This document shows positions 1 to 7,994 of a DNA stretch of 64,000 nucleotides, piece by piece; the stretch's first letter is position 1; each line of letters starts with the position of its first letter. This stretch comes from JAJDUF01 sp965214295 (lineage in GTDB: Bacteria > Chloroflexota > UBA11872 > UBA12225 > JAJDUF01), in contig OZ243944.1 of the NCBI GenBank assembly GCA_965214295.1, positions 3,782,001-3,846,000 of the forward strand, read 5' to 3'. The notes below the pieces were generated by a model, which had not been told where the DNA came from, ran no database searches, and saw nothing but the letters and a program-made list of their open reading frames with translations. The translations under genes and the position numbers were made by a program.

Positions 1-1054
1 GGAGATGGGTGCGATCATTGCGGAGCATGGCGACGACCGGCGGACGGCGATTGACGCCGCCGGGCCGGTCGAGGTGGCCGAGGTGGCTCCCGTCGTGGAA
101 TCCGAGCCGCGCCATCTCGCCCTCACCCACGACGGCCGGCTGAAGGCACTTGCGCCAACGACCTACCGCGTGCCGGTGCGCGGCCGGACCCCAGCGGCGG
201 CCCGCGGCGACGAAGCCATCGCTGCCTTGGTGCCGTCCACAACGACCGACGACGTGCTCCTTATATCGAGTCTGGGCAAGGTCTATGGGCTGCGGGCACA
301 TCAGATTCCAGCCGGGACTCGCGTGACCAAGGGCGAGCCTGGCCGGCGACTGGTCCAGTTGGAGCCGGGCGAGCAGTTGGTTGGGATCGTCTCGCTGGGC
401 GCACATGACCTCTACCCATCCCGTCATTCCCGCGAAAATGGGAATCCGCCACCCCGTTTCCTGGTGCTGTTCAGCCGCCAAGGCAAGGTGAAGCGCTCGC
501 TACTGACGGAATATCAGAACGCTGACAGTCGTGGCGCCGTAGACTTCCGACTTGCACCGGGCGATGCGGTCATTGCCGCCACCCTGGCCGGCGAGGACGA
601 CGACTGCGTGCTGCTATCGTCCGTCGGTAAGGTGCTCCGCTTCCCGTTGGCGGCGGTTCGCGCAACGGGCCGCGGCACACGCGGCGTCGCGGGCATGGCA
701 CTGCCGCCGGACACCCGGCTCGCCAGCGCAACCACGGCCGCAGTACGCGCCAACAGCGCCGTCGTGCTACTCACCAGTGCTGGCAGTGCGAAAAAGGTGT
801 CGCTACGCAGCTTCCCGCGGAAGGGCCGCGCTACTGTTGGTATCTTGGGGGTGAAACTTCCACCCGGCCAAGCAGCGGCGGGGCTGGCGGTCGCAGCGCC
901 GGGATCGCACGTCATCATCAACGCCGCCAAGCAAGTAGTCCGTCTCGCTACGGACGATCTAGCGGCGCAAAGCTGCTCCGCCATAGGGACCCAAGTCTTG
1001 CCCGCCTCCGACCCGGAGGCTGCGTCCGGTACGGCAATCCTAATCCTCTTGTAG
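1..1054 (+). CDS. gyrA: DNA gyrase / topoisomerase IV subunit A, C-terminal part (5' truncated by window)
   Basis: The reading frame is open from the window edge to TAG at 1052-1054. It is the DNA-wrapping C-terminal beta-pinwheel of a type IIA topoisomerase A subunit. Repeated blades are visible, with motifs such as GKVYGLRAHQIP, QGKVKRSLLTEY, GKVLRFPLAAVR, RGTRGVAGM and AKKVSLRSF, spaced about 50 residues apart. The N-terminal breakage-reunion domain lies upstream, out of view. A clear GyrA box (QRRGGKG) is not seen; the equivalent stretch reads VRGRTPAAARG, so ParC or a degenerate GyrA cannot be excluded. Between the VGIVSL strand and the RFLVLF strand there are about 11 extra residues (SRHSRENGNPP) encoded by a dispersed 20-bp palindrome (R2), inserted in frame. 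The family assignment is secure; gyrA versus parC is less so. Confidence 0.85.
   Translation, partial: EMGAIIAEHGDDRRTAIDAAGPVEVAEVAPVVESEPRHLALTHDGRLKALAPTTYRVPVRGRTPAAARGDEAIAALVPSTTTDDVLLISSLGKVYGLRAHQIPAGTRVTKGEPGRRLVQLEPGEQLVGIVSLGAHDLYPSRHSRENGNPPPRFLVLFSRQGKVKRSLLTEYQNADSRGAVDFRLAPGDAVIAATLAGEDDDCVLLSSVGKVLRFPLAAVRATGRGTRGVAGMALPPDTRLASATTAAVRANSAVVLLTSAGSAKKVSLRSFPRKGRATVGILGVKLPPGQAAAGLAVAAPGSHVIINAAKQVVRLATDDLAAQSCSAIGTQVLPASDPEAASGTAILILL
426..445. repeat. R2 palindrome (dRS3-like), inside the gyrA-type gene
   Basis: The sequence fits ATTCCC-N8-GGGAAT exactly, with 8 nt between the arms. Together with flanking bases it adds about 33 nt (11 codons) to the gene without breaking the frame. 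The same 20-bp design recurs at 7038, 9633, 11281, 23526 and 60329. Confidence 0.85.
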
Positions 1055-1179
1055 CGATGCCCATCGCTCCGCACCGACCGCTCGCCGCTCGCGCCGGCCG
1101 GTGCCCACGTGTCCAATGATGACCTGGAGACGTTCTGTAGCTCGCCAGCGGGTACAATGCTGCCGAGGATGAAACACTT

Positions 1180-1237
1180 GACGACGCCAGGTCTGCACCA
1201 CCTCTACTATCATTGGATTGTGCAGACCTGGCGCGTC
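1180..1237. repeat. R1 inverted-repeat element, copy A
   Basis: The left arm (1180-1198) and right arm (1220-1237) pair over 18 positions with one extra base; the inner GCCAGGTCTGCAC / GTGCAGACCTGGC is a perfect 13-bp stem. The loop is 21 nt. It lies in the 259-bp gap between the gyrA-type gene and the next ORF. A near-identical inner segment occurs at 2757-2807; related copies lie at 35704-35758 and, within uvrA, at 40306-40368. No ORF or target-site duplication is evident. Confidence 0.85.
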
Positions 1238-1313
1238 ACTCTTGCTGCGGTAGGGTAGAGAACTACCGAAACGACAACATCATGATCTCACTCCGAGGAG
1301 GAAGCAGAGCCAC

Positions 1314-1643
1314 ATGACGTCAGAAGAACTGTCGCCGCTCGACGAGATTGTCGAGCTTGTCGAAGACCTGGCCTTCGAAATCGCGCACAAACTGGACTGG
1401 GTGGACCTCGTGCGACGTAACCTGCCTCCGCTTACGCCGGCCCAAGAACGGACCCTCCGCGACATGGCCGATGCGTTCGCAGCCGGGCAAATCCTGGAGC
1501 GCGAGCTGGATGGGCAGGCCCTCAGTACCACGGACCGCCGGTTTGTCCGCGAGGTCGTCCTGCGGCTGGCCGGTCAGTACACGGGCGGGATCGAAGCGTC
1601 CCAGCAGCAATACCTCAACCAGTGGGGTGCCGGCGGCGGCTAG
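1314..1643 (+). CDS. Hypothetical protein, 109 aa
   Basis: ATG start preceded by a strong Shine-Dalgarno (GAGGAGGAAG). The product is acidic at the N-terminus and predicted mostly helical, with no signal peptide or membrane segment and no catalytic motif I recognise. It ends in a glycine-rich tail (GAGGG). It stands alone between R1 copy A and the convergent trpA, so the context gives no function. It is probably real because of the ribosome site and the balanced amino-acid composition. Confidence 0.6.
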   Translation: MTSEELSPLDEIVELVEDLAFEIAHKLDWVDLVRRNLPPLTPAQERTLRDMADAFAAGQILERELDGQALSTTDRRFVREVVLRLAGQYTGGIEASQQQYLNQWGAGGG

Positions 1644-1774
1644 TGCGTGCTTGCAATGCGCCAGTCAGCGTGCCTACTGTCGGCACTTCGATATCAATCC
1701 CATCACCACACCGCTACCGCCATCGAAGGGCAAATGATAGCGACCTGCCCGGCCATTGCAGCGCGGCGACGACC

Positions 1775-2575
1775 TTATCCCCCGGCCGCCGCACGCATCT
1801 CGGCAGCATAGGTACGGAGTGCGGCGGCCTGCCGCCGCGGCGGCGTGCGATCAAGCAAGTCGATCAGGGCACTGCCGATGATCGCCCCGTCGGCGAGCCG
1901 GGCGACCGCAGCGACGTGCTCTGGCCGGGAAATGCCGAAGCCCACCGCCAAGGGCAGAGTGGTGAGCGCCCGCACGCGCCCGATGAACTCCGGTAGCTCA
2001 TCCGAGAGACGGCTGCGGGCGCCGGTCACGCCGAGCAGCGACACGCAGTAGATAAAGCCACGCGCGGCCGCGGCAATCATCGCCAACCGCTCCGGCGTAC
2101 TCGTCGCCGCAGCCAAATACGCCACGTCGAGATCGTGTGGCTGGCAGGCTTGACTCATCACCGGACCCTCTTCCGGCGGCAGGTCCGGCACGATAAAGCC
2201 GTCCACTCCCACGTCTGCCGACGCAGCGGCGAGACGTTCCAGGCCGTAGGCCAGGAAGGGGTTGTAATAGCCCATCAGGAGCAGCGGCGCCTGCACACCG
2301 GCTTCCTGGCGCAGACGACGTGTTATGTCGAGGCAGGTGGTGAGCGTGACGCCGCGCTCCAACGCCCATTGCGACGAGCGCTGAATCGTCGGCCCCTCCC
2401 CGATGGGATCGGAGAAGGGAACGCCCAGCTCCACCGCATCGAATCCACCTTCCAAGAGCGCCGGCACCAACTCCGTAGTTGCCGAGAGCGTCGGATAGCC
2501 CACGGTGAGATAGCCCAGAAGCGAGACACGACCCTCCCGGCGACTCCGCTCGAATACTGGCGCAATACGGCTCAT
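1775..2575 (-). CDS. trpA: Tryptophan synthase alpha subunit
   Basis: 266 aa, the usual length. It cleaves indole-3-glycerol phosphate to indole and glyceraldehyde 3-phosphate and would pass indole to TrpB. Start chosen at ATG 2575 (MSRIAPVFERSR); an upstream in-frame start at 2647 would add 24 non-homologous residues. TIM-barrel landmarks are present: YLTVGYPT, catalytic Glu49 in AVELGVPFSDP, VPDLPPEE, LLGVTGAR, LAVGFGIS and the phosphate-binding IIGSALI. Numbering matches the enterobacterial enzyme, which shows that the second catalytic acid, Asp60, is Glu60 here (PIGEGPTIQ). No trpB or other trp gene is in the window, so trpA appears detached from, or at the edge of, its operon. Confidence 0.93.
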   Translation of the reverse strand: MSRIAPVFERSRREGRVSLLGYLTVGYPTLSATTELVPALLEGGFDAVELGVPFSDPIGEGPTIQRSSQWALERGVTLTTCLDITRRLRQEAGVQAPLLLMGYYNPFLAYGLERLAAASADVGVDGFIVPDLPPEEGPVMSQACQPHDLDVAYLAAATSTPERLAMIAAAARGFIYCVSLLGVTGARSRLSDELPEFIGRVRALTTLPLAVGFGISRPEHVAAVARLADGAIIGSALIDLLDRTPPRRQAAALRTYAAEMRAAAGG

Positions 2576-2750
2576 GCACTTACCTACAAAGGGGGGATGA
2601 AGGCCGCTGCCCCCGGCTCGACACGGGCCGGTACTAGCGGCTGGCAATAGGGTAGACTACTATTCTAATCCATCACGTCGGTACGAGGGCACAAGTGCTT
2701 ATGACAGGTTCACTCGGACACCTGACGACTCCAGAGCCGGCCCCTGGCCC

Positions 2751-2805
2751 GAACAGGGGTCTGCACCACCTATACTATCATTGGATTGTGCAGACCTGGC
2801 GCGTC
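2751..2805. repeat. R1 inverted-repeat element, copy B
   Basis: The inner 50 nt match copy A almost base for base; the outer left arm is diverged. The right arm is 2788-2805. The copy runs to just before the start of the spermidine synthase-like gene and would supply its 5' leader, including a TATACT hexamer at 2771-2776 in the loop. No matching -35 box is seen. Confidence 0.8.
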
Positions 2806-2822
2806 ACCGGGAGACTACCACC

Positions 2823-4376
2823 GTGCTATACCTGATTGTCTTCGTCGCCGGCATGACGGTGCTGGGCACCGAGCTAGCCGGCTCGCGTTTGATTGCGCCC
2901 TACTTCGGGACGTCGCTCTTTATCTGGGCCAACCTGATCGGGTTTGTCCTGCTCTACCTCGCCGTAGGATACTGGCTGGGTGGGCGCCTCGCCGACCGCT
3001 ATCCGCGCCGCACGGTGCTCTACCAGATTACCGCCTGGGCCGCCTTCTTCTGCGGCCTCATCCCGCTGCTATCGCGCCCCATCCTGAGCCTCTCCGCCGA
3101 GGGTTTCGCGAGCTATTCGCTCGGCGTCTTCTGGGGATCGCTGGTCGGAGTCGTGCTGTTGTTCTTGGTGCCGATTACCCTGCTGGGCTGCGTCGCGCCC
3201 TTCGCCATTCGCGTGCGGGTCGAAGGTGTCCAGTCGAGCGGAAGCACGGCCGGCACTCTCTACGCCCTCTCGACTATCGGCAGCCTGGCCGGAGCGTTTT
3301 TGCCCGTGCTGGTGCTGATCCCGAACATCGGCACCACGCGCACCTTCATGCTTTTCGCCCTGACCCTGTTCGTCTGCTCCCTCATCGGTCTGATCGGCGA
3401 GTGGCGAGCCGAGGGGGCCCGGCCGAGTTGGCTACCATCGCGGCTGTGGCTCTACATCCTGATGCTCATTGTGCTGGTGGCCTTGACCGTCTGGCGACCC
3501 TCGGTCATCCGGGCAGCAGCGTATGGGGAGCTACTCTACGAGACGGAATCGGCCTACAATTACATCCAGGTGGTCCAGCTCGGGGATCGTGTAGATCTGG
3601 CCTTGAACGAGGGGCACGCAGTCCACTCGATCTACCATCCTGAGCACCTGCTCACCGGCGGGCCGTGGGACTATTTCCTCGTCGCACCCTACTTCATCCC
3701 AGACAAGCAGCCCTCCGACGTCCGGAGCATGCTCATGCTCGGCTCGGCCGCCGGCACGACACTGCGCCAATACACCGCCGTCTATGGACCGATCGCGCTG
3801 GACGGCGTCGAGATTGACCCGCGCATCATTGACGTCGGACGGCGCTTCTTCCACATGACGATGCCGAACGCGCGGATCACCGCCCAAGACGGACGCTACT
3901 ACCTACGTACCGCCGACAAGACCTACGACGTAGTCGGGATTGACGCTTATCGGCAGCCCTATATCCCGTTCCACATGACGACCCGCGAGTTCTTCATCGA
4001 AATCCGCGACCTGCTCAACCCCGGCGGCGTGACCGCCATCAACGTCGGCCGCACGAAAACGGACCTCCGACTGGTGGATGCACTCGCCTCGACGATGAAG
4101 CTTGTGTATCCGCACGTCTTTGTCATTGACATCCCTTCCGCGATCAACAGCATCGTGGTCGGCACCGATGAGCGCGGTAGCTTGCAGGCCTTCCAGGACA
4201 ATCTGGCCCGGATCGAGCATCCGCTATTGAGTCAAGTCGCTGCCGTCGCGCGTGCGAACGTGCGCGAGTACAACGAGCGCCCCGAGGGAACGCCGGTCTT
4301 TACGGACGATCTCGCGCCCGTGGAGCAGGTGATTGACCAGATACTCCTCGGCTACATCGGCCAGCAATCCGACTGA
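2823..4376 (+). CDS. Membrane-anchored spermidine synthase-like protein (fused MFS/SpeE type)
   Basis: 517 aa from GTG 2823 (VLYLIVFVAGMTVLG), with GGGAG upstream. A longer TTG-initiated frame from 2781 would read 14 residues of repeat R1 and is rejected as the start. Residues 1 to about 235 hold seven or eight hydrophobic segments. The C-terminal half is a SAM-binding Rossmann methyltransferase fold of the spermidine synthase family: MLMLGSAAGTTLRQY (motif I), LDGVEIDPRIIDVGRRFF, ITAQDGRYYL and VVGIDAYRQP. Polyamine-synthase activity is not proven for such fusions; an aminopropyl- or methyltransferase acting at the membrane is the inference. The 3' end overlaps the next gene by 44 nt if that gene starts at TTG 4333. 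Confidence 0.82.
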   Translation: MLYLIVFVAGMTVLGTELAGSRLIAPYFGTSLFIWANLIGFVLLYLAVGYWLGGRLADRYPRRTVLYQITAWAAFFCGLIPLLSRPILSLSAEGFASYSLGVFWGSLVGVVLLFLVPITLLGCVAPFAIRVRVEGVQSSGSTAGTLYALSTIGSLAGAFLPVLVLIPNIGTTRTFMLFALTLFVCSLIGLIGEWRAEGARPSWLPSRLWLYILMLIVLVALTVWRPSVIRAAAYGELLYETESAYNYIQVVQLGDRVDLALNEGHAVHSIYHPEHLLTGGPWDYFLVAPYFIPDKQPSDVRSMLMLGSAAGTTLRQYTAVYGPIALDGVEIDPRIIDVGRRFFHMTMPNARITAQDGRYYLRTADKTYDVVGIDAYRQPYIPFHMTTREFFIEIRDLLNPGGVTAINVGRTKTDLRLVDALASTMKLVYPHVFVIDIPSAINSIVVGTDERGSLQAFQDNLARIEHPLLSQVAAVARANVREYNERPEGTPVFTDDLAPVEQVIDQILLGYIGQQSD

Positions 4377-5754
4377 CCGGTCGGTCCGTAGCATCTTCAC
4401 CGGCATAAGATCGTGGCGGCCCAGCGGTCAGTGGGTGGCACTGGGGCTGATCTTGGCCTTCGTAGCTACGCGCGGTCTGCTCGGCGCACTCGTCAATCCC
4501 CCGTTCAATGGTCCGGACGAACGGGGCCACTTCCTCGAAGTAGCCACGCTCCTAGACCTCGACGTGCCCAATGATGATCGCGCCTCCCAACATCAACCAC
4601 GTCCCTACTACCTTGCAGCGGCGCTTGCTATCTACCTCCTCGGCATCCCTGTAGGTCCGGAGCACCTCGACTGGCCGGCGCTGCTCCCGCTGCGCCTGGC
4701 CTCGGTCTTGCTGGGCACACTGACCACGGCCGTCACTTACGTCACGGCCCGCTATGCCTTGCGCGGCGGCGCGACCGCAGCACCGACACTCCCGCTGGCG
4801 GCCGCGCTCGTCGCCGGGCTGGTGCCAATCCACCAATTCACGATGGCCAGCGCGGCCAATGACCCTCTGGCGATTGCGCTGGCGTCAGCAAGCACGGCGG
4901 CAGCCGTCGCCACCGTCACGCACGGCTGGTCACGCAACCGTGCCCTCGTGCTGATTGGCGCTGCGCTGGCCGCCGTCGCAACCAAGGCAACCGGCTGGGG
5001 TGCGGTTGTCGTCGCCGGCTCGATAATGGTCGCGGCCCTCCGGCGACCGCGACAAGCGACCCGCCAGAGCGGCGCTCCCGGCGCCTCCGACGGGATCGGC
5101 CCGCGCAAACCTGGCCTTCGGTGGTCCATCTCCGACCGTTGGCTGGTCGGTGCCGGTGCAGCAAGCGTGCTGGTTGGACTCGCCGGCCTCCTGCTGGTCG
5201 TCCGCCTGGCCCCGAAGAGCTTTTTCGTCACACACCAGCTGCCGTTCCTGTTACCGGCTGCCTGGCGCTTGCCGGAGAATTACCTGCTCGCACCGGGCGG
5301 TCTGAGCGAGACATTTCGCACGTTTTGGGTACAGCCGGACTATGCGGTCCCGGCGCTCCTGGCTGCGACCATCGCCGCCGCACTGTTTGTATTTGCAGCC
5401 GTCCTAGGCGGGCTGCGGCTGACAATCGCACGCGGAATAAGCCCCTTGCGGCGCACGCCGGCCCTGGTGTTGATCGGATCCGTGCTGATCCAACTGCTGC
5501 TCATCGGCTATCGCTACAGCTTGGGAGTGGAGAAAGAAATCCTGCTCGGCGGCGCGGCGCAAGCCAAGTTCATGCTCCCGGCGCTCCCGGCCATTGCAAT
5601 CCTGCTGGTCGTCGGCTGGGCCGGCCTGTTGCCCGTCGCCCAGCGACGCTGGTTGCCAGTGCTGGTCCTCGTGGCTATGCTGGCAGTGGACGCCGCCACG
5701 CTGCTGCCGTTCCTCTGGCAGCACTACCAGTGGCTTGAGCTGCGCCCGGTGTAG
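4333..5754 (+). CDS. Polytopic membrane protein, GT-C glycosyltransferase / DUF2142-like
   Basis: Up to 473 aa with about ten to eleven hydrophobic segments. The first extracytoplasmic loop carries NPPFNGPDERGHFLEV followed by a QPRPYY segment. An acidic DE pair in this loop is typical of GT-C fold glycosyltransferases (GT39/DUF2142 group), which use polyprenyl-phosphate sugars. The substrate cannot be read. The start is uncertain: the frame opens at TTG 4333 inside the upstream gene, and a shorter start just before WVALGLILAF is possible. Tight spacing suggests co-transcription with the spermidine synthase-like gene. Confidence 0.65.
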   Translation: MTRYSSATSASNPTDRSVRSIFTGIRSWRPSGQWVALGLILAFVATRGLLGALVNPPFNGPDERGHFLEVATLLDLDVPNDDRASQHQPRPYYLAAALAIYLLGIPVGPEHLDWPALLPLRLASVLLGTLTTAVTYVTARYALRGGATAAPTLPLAAALVAGLVPIHQFTMASAANDPLAIALASASTAAAVATVTHGWSRNRALVLIGAALAAVATKATGWGAVVVAGSIMVAALRRPRQATRQSGAPGASDGIGPRKPGLRWSISDRWLVGAGAASVLVGLAGLLLVVRLAPKSFFVTHQLPFLLPAAWRLPENYLLAPGGLSETFRTFWVQPDYAVPALLAATIAAALFVFAAVLGGLRLTIARGISPLRRTPALVLIGSVLIQLLLIGYRYSLGVEKEILLGGAAQAKFMLPALPAIAILLVVGWAGLLPVAQRRWLPVLVLVAMLAVDAATLLPFLWQHYQWLELRPV

Positions 5755-5777
5755 CAACCTGGCACACCCAGTAGGGA

Positions 5778-5907
5778 GGGCCTTTCCAAAGTCGCCGCTA
5801 AACCTGTCATTCTGAGCGGAGCGAAGAATCTTGGCCACCAGGGAGAGACCCTGCGCTCCGCTCAGAGCCGGCACTGAGCCTGTCGAAGTGGTGACATGGA
5901 AAGGCCC
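5778..5907. repeat. R4 element, copy 1 (inverted ends GGGCCTTTCCA / TGGAAAGGCCC)
   Basis: A 130-bp intergenic block bounded by perfect 11-bp inverted ends (5778-5788 and 5897-5907). Inside are CATTCTGAGCGGAGCGAAGA and GAGCCTGTCGAAGT, sequence styles often seen as dispersed repeats in many bacterial genomes. A second, expanded copy lies at 50158-50407. No ORF; MITE-like in form. Confidence 0.8.
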
Positions 5908-5983
5908 TGCCCAGTAGGGACACAACATGCTGCCCCGAAGAAAACGGCTATGTCCCTACATACGAAAGGAGACCGAGCAGACT

Positions 5984-7015
5984 ATGAGTACGGCGAACAC
6001 GTCAGCGGAGACCATCGGCTTTGGGATTATCGGTCTGGGGGTCGGCGGCAGTCGCGCCAGGATGACCCTGGAAACGGAAGGCGCTGCGCTGCGGGCGATC
6101 TGTGATCTGCGAGCGGAGACGGCGCAAGCGCGCGGCGCGGAGTGGGGCTGCGCCTGGACGACCTCGCCCGCGGAGTTGATCGCCCGCGACGACGTAGACG
6201 TGGTGGGCGTCTTCACGCCCAGCGGCACCCACGGCGACTTGGCCATCGCCGCTGCGGAGGCCGGCAAGCACGTCATCACCACCAAGCCCCCGGAGGTCAC
6301 AGTGGCGCGCGTCAACGCGATGGCCGCCGCCGCCCGCAAGGCCGGTGTGCTCCTCGCCGTAGACTTTCAGTCACGCTACGAGGACGACGTGCGGCGGGTC
6401 AAGCAGGCGCTCGATGCCGGGCGGCTCGGCCGCCCGCTGCTGGCACAGCTACGGGTCAAAGCGTACCGCACCGCGACCTACTTCACCGGCGGCTCGCCAC
6501 CCGGCTGGCGCGGTACCTGGCGTTACGATGGCGGCGGCTCACTGGCCAACCAGAGCATCCACGAGCTGGACCTGCTCCAGTGGTTCATGGGGCCGGTGGT
6601 CTCCGTGCAGGCACGCACGCACATCTTCGAGCAGCCTATCGAGACCGAGGACACGTGCCAGGCCTGGTTGAGCTTCCGGTCGGGGGCCTGGGGCACTATC
6701 GAAACGACGACGGTCTCCTACGGGCAGGGCGAGCGGACGATTGAGGCCCAGGGCACCAACGGATCAATCCGTCTGACCGACTGGCGCGTGCGGGAATGGC
6801 ACTTTCAAGACGAGGCGGACGACGAAGGGCCAGCATGGGAGCCGGACTTGCCCACCGACCAGCCCATGAACATCATCGAGGACGTGGTGCGGGCACTGCG
6901 CGACGGTGCCCCGCTCGCTTGCCCCATCGAGGAAGGGCGCAAGTCGGTAGCAATCCTGGAGGCCATCTACGCCTCGGCGCGCGCCGACGGCCGCGCTGTG
7001 CGCGTCTGGCAATAA
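5984..7015 (+). CDS. Gfo/Idh/MocA family oxidoreductase
   Basis: 343 aa from ATG 5984, with AAGGAGACC 11 nt upstream; an in-frame start at 5927 would add residues with no homology. Two domains: an N-terminal NAD(P)-binding Rossmann fold (FGIIGLGVGGSRARM, VVGVFTPSGTHGDLA) and the C-terminal alpha/beta substrate domain. The conserved KP of the family motif is present (VITTKPPEV), as is the catalytic-histidine region (GGSLANQSIHELDLLQW). The natural substrate, usually a sugar or cyclitol, cannot be told. It stands alone between R4 and a Uma2 gene, with an R2 palindrome just downstream. Confidence 0.88.
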   Translation: MSTANTSAETIGFGIIGLGVGGSRARMTLETEGAALRAICDLRAETAQARGAEWGCAWTTSPAELIARDDVDVVGVFTPSGTHGDLAIAAAEAGKHVITTKPPEVTVARVNAMAAAARKAGVLLAVDFQSRYEDDVRRVKQALDAGRLGRPLLAQLRVKAYRTATYFTGGSPPGWRGTWRYDGGGSLANQSIHELDLLQWFMGPVVSVQARTHIFEQPIETEDTCQAWLSFRSGAWGTIETTTVSYGQGERTIEAQGTNGSIRLTDWRVREWHFQDEADDEGPAWEPDLPTDQPMNIIEDVVRALRDGAPLACPIEEGRKSVAILEAIYASARADGRAVRVWQ

Positions 7016-7037
7016 CCGGCTGTGCCGCACCCGCGTC

Positions 7038-7057
7038 ATTCCCGCGCAAGCGGGAAT
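7038..7057. repeat. R2 palindrome (dRS3-like)
   Basis: ATTCCC-N8-GGGAAT with a perfect stem extending to CCCGC/GCGGG, in the gap between the oxidoreductase and a Uma2 gene. It could form a hairpin 23 nt after the oxidoreductase stop, but no U-tract follows. Confidence 0.85.
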
Positions 7058-7109
7058 CCACGTTCGCTATTGGAGCGGCAGGCCGGGAGAGGCTGGGAGG
7101 GAGATAGAT

Positions 7110-7667
7110 ATGGCAACGACCATGACAAAGCTGCTGACGGCCAACGACCTTCTGCGCCTGTCCGGCCAGGGTGTGCGCGGCGAGCTAATCCGGGGGGTGC
7201 TACACGAGACCATGCCAACAGGATATGCACACGGCAAGATCGTGATGAATCTGGGAATTATGCTGGGCGTCTTCATCAAGCCGCGGCGGCTGGGGAGCTT
7301 GACCGGATCGGACTCAGGTGTCTGGCTGGAGCGCGACCCGGACACGGTGCGCGAGCCGGACATTGCCTACTTCTCGGCGGCGAAAATTCCACTGGATGCA
7401 ATGGACACCGGCTACGCCGAGGTGCCTCCCGACCTAGTGGTGGAAATCGTCTCCCCCAGCGACAGCCGACGCGTGGTCGGTGACAAGGCGCGGATGTGGC
7501 TGCGCTACGGCGTGGACCTGGTATGGGTCGTGCAGCCGGACACGCGCACCGTGGACGTGTACGAGCCGGACCAGGCGGTGGTATCGCTTACCGAGCAGGA
7601 CACGCTCGATGGTTCGGAGGTGCTCCCCGGCTTCACCTGCACGATCAGCAACATCTTCGACACGTAG
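7110..7667 (+). CDS. Uma2 family (DUF820) putative restriction endonuclease-like protein
   Basis: 185 aa, ATG preceded by GGGAGGGAG. Uma2 proteins have a PD-(D/E)XK nuclease fold; here the pattern is VREPDIAYFS ... PPDLVVEIVSPSDSRR ... KARMWLRYGV, with the E-(x)-V-x-S core and the downstream lysine conserved. The biological role of the family is unknown; it is strongly amplified in some cyanobacteria and Chloroflexota. It is most similar in this window to the Uma2 at 29351-29908 (nearly the same N-terminus and the same SDSGVWLERDPDTVREPD block), whereas the tandem pair at 10581-12017 is a separate subgroup. Confidence 0.85.
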   Translation: MATTMTKLLTANDLLRLSGQGVRGELIRGVLHETMPTGYAHGKIVMNLGIMLGVFIKPRRLGSLTGSDSGVWLERDPDTVREPDIAYFSAAKIPLDAMDTGYAEVPPDLVVEIVSPSDSRRVVGDKARMWLRYGVDLVWVVQPDTRTVDVYEPDQAVVSLTEQDTLDGSEVLPGFTCTISNIFDT

Positions 7668-7990
7668 CACCAACGCAGGTAGCTCCCGTCATGCGGGTCT
7701 GCGCCGGAACGCGGCGCAGGCGGGGAGGGACCACTGTCCCTCCCCTAGGACAACAGTCAACATTGGAAAAGTATCGGCACGTGCTGTAGAGTTTGTGGAC
7801 AGCGGAGGGTAGCCATGCTGAGGCAAGCCCACGACTGGTCCCGGCCACCGCCGAGCTTCCACTGAGAGATCGAGCGGTGATGCATGGTGTTCGCCGCGCC
7901 AGGTCATGCGGGCGAGCGGGTCGCGGCAAATCTCGCTCGGCTGGAGTTTGCAGTTGGAGTTGAGCTTGAGGACGAACGGGAGAGCGACGG
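7668..7990. other. 323-bp region without a clear gene; contains a duplicated leader segment
   Basis: Positions 7786-7828 match 8413-8455 as an imperfect 43-bp direct repeat (about three quarters identical). The repeat includes TTTGTGGAC, a GGAGGG ribosome site and the first codons of the nuclease gene at 8442. The two copies bracket the MntA/HepT remnant. In the first copy the frame after ATG closes quickly, so it looks like a relic of the nuclease gene start. The rest shows only a doubtful 36-codon ORF (7884-7994). Confidence 0.6.
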
Positions 7991-7994
7991 ATGA
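7884..7994 (+). CDS. Possible short ORF, 36 aa, coupled to mntA
   Basis: ATG 7884 to TGA 7994, whose stop overlaps the mntA start codon (ATGA). The peptide ends in an acidic stretch (GVELEDERESDG). It could be the C-terminal relic of a lost gene or a leader peptide. There is no ribosome site of note and no recognisable homology. Confidence 0.25.
   Translation: MVFAAPGHAGERVAANLARLEFAVGVELEDERESDG

Noticed and set aside
426..445. R2 as evidence of a prophage attachment site
   Set aside because: The likeness to dRS3 is only in layout; no phage or integrase gene occurs anywhere in the window.
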